In this document: piece after piece, positions 61,022 to 64,000 of the stretch
Layout: each line of letters starts with the position of its first letter
Numbering within the stretch: the first letter of the stretch is position 1
NCBI GenBank assembly: GCA_907163375.1
Contig: CAJQUW010005557.1
Span: 33,527 to 97,526 of the forward strand
Source of the DNA: Prostheceraeus crozeri
Lineage: Eukaryota > Platyhelminthes > Polycladida > Euryleptidae
Length of the DNA: 64,000 nt
Direction of reading: 5' to 3'
The notes under the pieces: generated by a model
The model's input: only the letters and a program-made list of their open reading frames with translations
Told to the model about the DNA's origin: nothing
The model's database searches: none
Program-made: the position numbers and the translations under genes

Positions 61022-62195
61022 TAATCTACATTGTTTTACAGATTTCCATTTTCTTCATGAACTTCATTCGTTAATGTGTTTCATCGTTAAAGGGATTGTT
61101 TAAAATTGCTTTAACAACTATTCCGCATATCGGCGTTTATGCTTTCTAAATTTAGAAGAAGAATTGCTTAATTGTCACTGCACTCTTAGTGCTTAACCTA
61201 TTCATGACTTCACAATGGGAAGTACTTTTATTGCTACCCGTATGTGTTTTAACCTATTCACGTGGAAAGAGAAAACGTTAAATGAATTTTGTGAATGGAT
61301 TTCTAAAACTGACTTTGAAAACAGATTTTGAAAACTGATTCTTAAAATAATTTACGTAGGGGTAAATTGAACTATCCAAATTTTACGCACGCGTAAATTG
61401 AACTGTCAAAATATTACCGATGCGTAAATTGAAATGACAAGAGATTCCACGATAATTTTAGGGGAAAGCTGTTAGATGTTTTCCGTCGCTAGAACAATAA
61501 ATATCTCCCTCTCTTCAATCTCTGTCTCTCCTCAATCATCAGCCAGTGTACGGGTTCATTGAATAATTTTGTGTTTATGAGTTACAATGATCTTCTAGTT
61601 CACACAATTAGTACTTTAAATAATGTTGAGAGTACAATAACGAAGAATGTCTAAGTAATAATTGCGTCTTCTTAATTTATCATAATGCTCTAATCTTAAT
61701 AATGATTGAGATCCATTTCACTTGTTTTTAATTGAGATAACGAAGGATATATTTTCGAGGTTTCTTCCATTTTCGCCCTCGTCGAGGTTTCTTCCATTTC
61801 TGAGGTTTCCATTTTTAAAGAAATATTTTGAATACAATCTTCTGGTATATTGAGACTACGTGAAATTCTTAGAGTACCTAAATTTTCGTCCACGTGATAT
61901 TTTTCGACCACGTGATATTTTTTAGATTACGTGATATTTTGTGACAACTTAAATTTTCGTCCACGTGATATTTTTCGACTGCCTAAATTTTCGAAATTTG
62001 GAGGCTACCTAAATTTTTTAAATTTTAATTTTTTGAAAATTTGTCACTACCTAAATTTTCGGCCACGTAAAATTTGGAGTCTACCTAAATTTTTGAAATT
62101 TATAGACTACGTAAATTTTTGAAAAAACCCGCAAAGTGTGACATCCGGTGCAAGCGAAGCGAAGCGACGCGCCGGATGTCATACCTAATACTACT
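61022..62195 (-). repeat. Polinton A right TIR
   Basis: Inverted copy of 7236-8364, about 45 bp longer. It repeats the captured membrane-gene fragment (61696-61840), AAATTTAGGTA and CACGTGATATTTTT words (61860-62060) and the terminal palindrome (62140-62183). It ends ACTACT at 62195. Confidence 0.95.
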
Positions 62196-62918
62196 ATGCT
62201 TTATCTCAGACCATTTGTCCAATTGTTCTAAGTACGCATTGGAGATTTCGTAATCATCATCGTATTTTTCTGTGAGCATCTGCCATGCTTTTAGGTAACC
62301 TTTTTCCGGTTGCATATGGCAACAACTTTGGACTAGCTCCTTTGACATGCCTGAAGTATATTGCTCTAAATAATAAAGCCGGTCGGAATTGTCATCGACT
62401 TTATCCTCAACAATTCGAGAGAAAGCATTCTTAAATAGTTTGAATCGAGTGATATCGCTACCATCGAATACTTCTAACTTTCTTTGTGGAAGACAAGAAC
62501 GACCTTGCATCTTGGCAAGAGAAAGAGATACTTCGTTTTGATTACGAAATAGTTCTGACAATTGGTCTATATTTCCATCACGATTGCTTGATGTACTTCG
62601 TATACCTGTAGAGTTATTGTCGTTTGCACATAAATGTTTATTCAATACGTTTATCATATCCAGAATTTTTAATTCATAGTCTAGAGAAGTCTCTATTTCT
62701 TCGTCAGCGTCGGAATCATCAATTAAATCAAGAATTTGTTGGTTCTGTTCAGTTACAGTAGTCAAACAATCTTTTAGACACGAATGCAATGATACGAATT
62801 CAGCAATTTTATCATTGTCAACGGCTTCTTTAGCATTATTCAATGACTTGGTGATTTTTGCTCTTGTGAAGCCTCTTAGACGCAGTAATCGGTTTAAATC
62901 TGACATAATAATGCACAA
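62196..62918 (-). pseudogene. BEL gag N-terminal half (fossil)
   Basis: Starts near MSDLNRLLRLRGFTRAKITK, a BEL/Pao gag opening, followed by an acidic helix (DDSDADEEIETSLDYELKIL) and the DUF1759-type core KLEVFDGSDITRFKLFKNAF, YYLEQYTSGMSKELVQSC and GYLKAWQMLTEKYDD. It ends at the insertion point of Polinton A; the rest of gag lies at 7193 and below. Confidence 0.85.
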
Positions 62919-63578
62919 AATTCGGATAAACTGACTATCACAAAATCACTATGATACCTATGAAATACTTATGGAAACAATGACTTAAAAATCCCAGTTT
63001 AATCTCAGTAGCTTGGTAGAGTATTCACAAAAAACATCACGTTAATATCACTGCATGAATTTCACAAAACTATGCTTAAAGCATGCACGAATGAACAAAG
63101 TTACAGATGGCAACACATGCAATAAAAATTATCGATAGATAAGAAGAATACTATTGCAGTTATCACGGAAGGTGCCGAAGTTTGAGTTACTGTCTGAGTT
63201 AGTTGAGCTACCACTTTTCAATTAGTTAGCAAGAAATCGTTTGACTTTCTAGAAACTTCCGATTGTCACTTAATTCAAGGTTACCAATGTACTCACAGAA
63301 TCTTGACTAAACTTGACCACACCACTACTTGTACCACGGACTTGAATTGAACTTGAATTATTGACCAAACTTGAATTTCTGTAACTTGAAGACTTGGTGA
63401 ACTTGAACTTAAAGACTTGAGGACTTGTTGGCTTGAACTTGACTTGATGACTTAAGAACTTGCGGAATTGGACTTGACTTGATGACTTACGAACTTGCGG
63501 ACTTGGACTTGACTTGATGACTTACGAACTTGAGAACTTGGACTTGACTTTAATGGATCATTGTGCATAAGTTGAAAC
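62919..63578 (-). other. BEL 5' leader, including a 35-bp minisatellite
   Basis: Non-coding stretch between the 5' LTR and gag. At 63321-63555 it holds a minisatellite built on the word ACTTG: three 35-bp units of ACTTGACTTGATGACTTACG ... GGACTTGG plus degenerate flanking units. No clear tRNA-complementary primer site was recognised next to the LTR. Confidence 0.75.
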
Positions 63579-64000
63579 TGTAAAACGCGTCGTTAAAACT
63601 CATTCTTTCGGTATTTCATGGACTTGTATTCAGTAATTATACACCAAGTAAAGGATGGCCTTAGGGAGACGGTTTCTAAAAATGACGTAAATGGGGACTG
63701 AAACATGCATTATTACTGACAATTCACAAAACTCACCAACTTAGTTTGACATTTCACCATGCATAGAATTATTTGCTTTGTAGACTAACTATAGGTAGGA
63801 AAATTTAAACTTGGGATATACATGGGCATCTATAATGAGATAAATGTCATAGATGTCATAGACATGTACATTGTGCATAGCACAATCATAGTACACTGAT
63901 CAACTTAACGCCAAGAATTCTATGGTGACCATAAACATAAAAGTCAAGAGGAGAACGATTGGAACTTATAAAATAGGATGATCCCTAAAAACTTTACAAT
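63579..64000 (-). repeat. BEL 5' LTR, partial
   Basis: Matches 2590-3020 with two substitutions (near 63825 and 63873) and a single-base difference at its boundary. It is cut by the window end. Confidence 0.9.

Larger units (their letters stand above)
7236..62195. mobile_element. Polinton A (outermost; carries Polintons B and C and a piggyBac)
   Basis: The element is bounded by TIRs starting AGTAGTATTAGG, with flanking 6-mers ATGCTA (7230-7235) and ATGCTT (62196-62201), i.e. a target duplication with one difference. Removing B, C, the piggyBac and their duplications leaves about 17.4 kb, a normal Polinton length. Gene order from the left is protease, PLA2-integrase, pX-like, MCP, small virion protein, fibre-like, clamp-like, PolB with intein, 101-aa gene, ATPase, penton-like, unknown, membrane protein. 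It is broken (roughly ten or more breaks besides the insertions). It must be younger than its BEL host copy. Confidence 0.9.
2590..64000 (-). mobile_element. BEL/Pao retroelement, split by a 55-kb Polinton nest
   Basis: The element is on the minus strand. Its 5' LTR is at the right edge (63579 onward), followed by a leader and the gag N-terminal half (62196-62918). After the Polinton block, gag resumes (7193 and below) with zinc knuckles, protease, RT/RNase H and integrase, and then the 3' LTR (from 2590). The two LTRs differ at two substitutions in about 420 aligned bases, so insertion was recent. The copy is broken (several breaks) apart from the large insertion. It extends past the window end. 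Confidence 0.9.

Noticed and set aside
7236-62195. Reading the block as one giant 55-kb virus with duplicated genes.
   Set aside because: Each repeat of the gene set is bounded by its own TIRs and target duplications, and the interrupted genes match whole genes in the other copies, so three nested elements explain it better.
7236-62195. Contamination by a free DNA virus genome.
   Set aside because: The block is embedded in a BEL element whose gag continues on both sides, with target-site duplications at the nested copies.
1-64000. tRNA, rRNA or other structured RNA genes.
   Set aside because: No cloverleaf, rRNA core or other RNA family could be recognised by eye on either strand; a covariance-model scan would be needed to exclude small ones.

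Overview
This window is metazoan genomic DNA, probably from an aquatic invertebrate; the species cannot be named from the sequence. It holds almost no recognisable host genes. Nearly all of it is a stack of mobile elements inserted into one another. Moderate-GC retroelement sequence lies at both edges (1-7235 and 62196-64000). The centre is a very AT-rich block about 55 kb long, made of three closely related Polinton/adintovirus-like DNA elements.

Layout, outermost first. (1) 1-2589 is the 5' part of a minus-strand Ty3/gypsy element. (2) A minus-strand BEL/Pao element runs from about 2590 past 64000. Its two LTR copies (2590 onward and 63579 onward) differ by two substitutions over about 420 shared bases, so it is young. 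(3) Polinton A (7236-62195, about 17.4 kb of its own sequence) sits in the BEL gag region, with terminal inverted repeats (TIRs) of about 1.15 kb and near-matching 6-bp flanks ATGCTA/ATGCTT. (4) Polinton C (15787-33834, 18.05 kb) is inserted in A's clamp-like gene, with a perfect AACAAA target duplication. (5) Polinton B (42834-60637, 17.8 kb) is inserted in A's membrane-protein gene, with a perfect GAGGTT duplication. (6) An internally deleted piggyBac (13301-14986) sits in A's fibre-like gene between TTAA duplications.

All three Polintons share one gene set. It comprises an adenain-type protease, an integrase carrying an N-terminal parvovirus-type phospholipase A2-like domain, a pX-like core protein, a double-jelly-roll-type major capsid protein (MCP), a small virion-like protein, a coiled-coil fibre-like protein, a candidate sliding clamp, a packaging ATPase, a penton-like protein, a conserved unknown and a two-helix membrane protein. 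Capsid, ATPase and protease would build and fill particles; the PolB polymerase (with the clamp, if real) would copy the ends; the integrase would insert the copy. B looks whole or nearly so. C has perhaps five or six breaks and A roughly ten or more; some may be assembly errors. They are treated here as fossils and their breaks are not itemised.

The most striking features are: two unrelated PolB types in otherwise near-identical elements; a roughly 1.05-kb intein-like insertion with LAGLIDADG motifs in the PolB of A, with B as the empty site; the PLA2-integrase fusion; a PCNA-like clamp candidate; hairpin-forming palindromes just inside the termini of A and B; a family of short GC-rich triloop hairpins scattered between and, in frame, inside genes; and an exchangeable cargo slot next to the left TIR of B and C.
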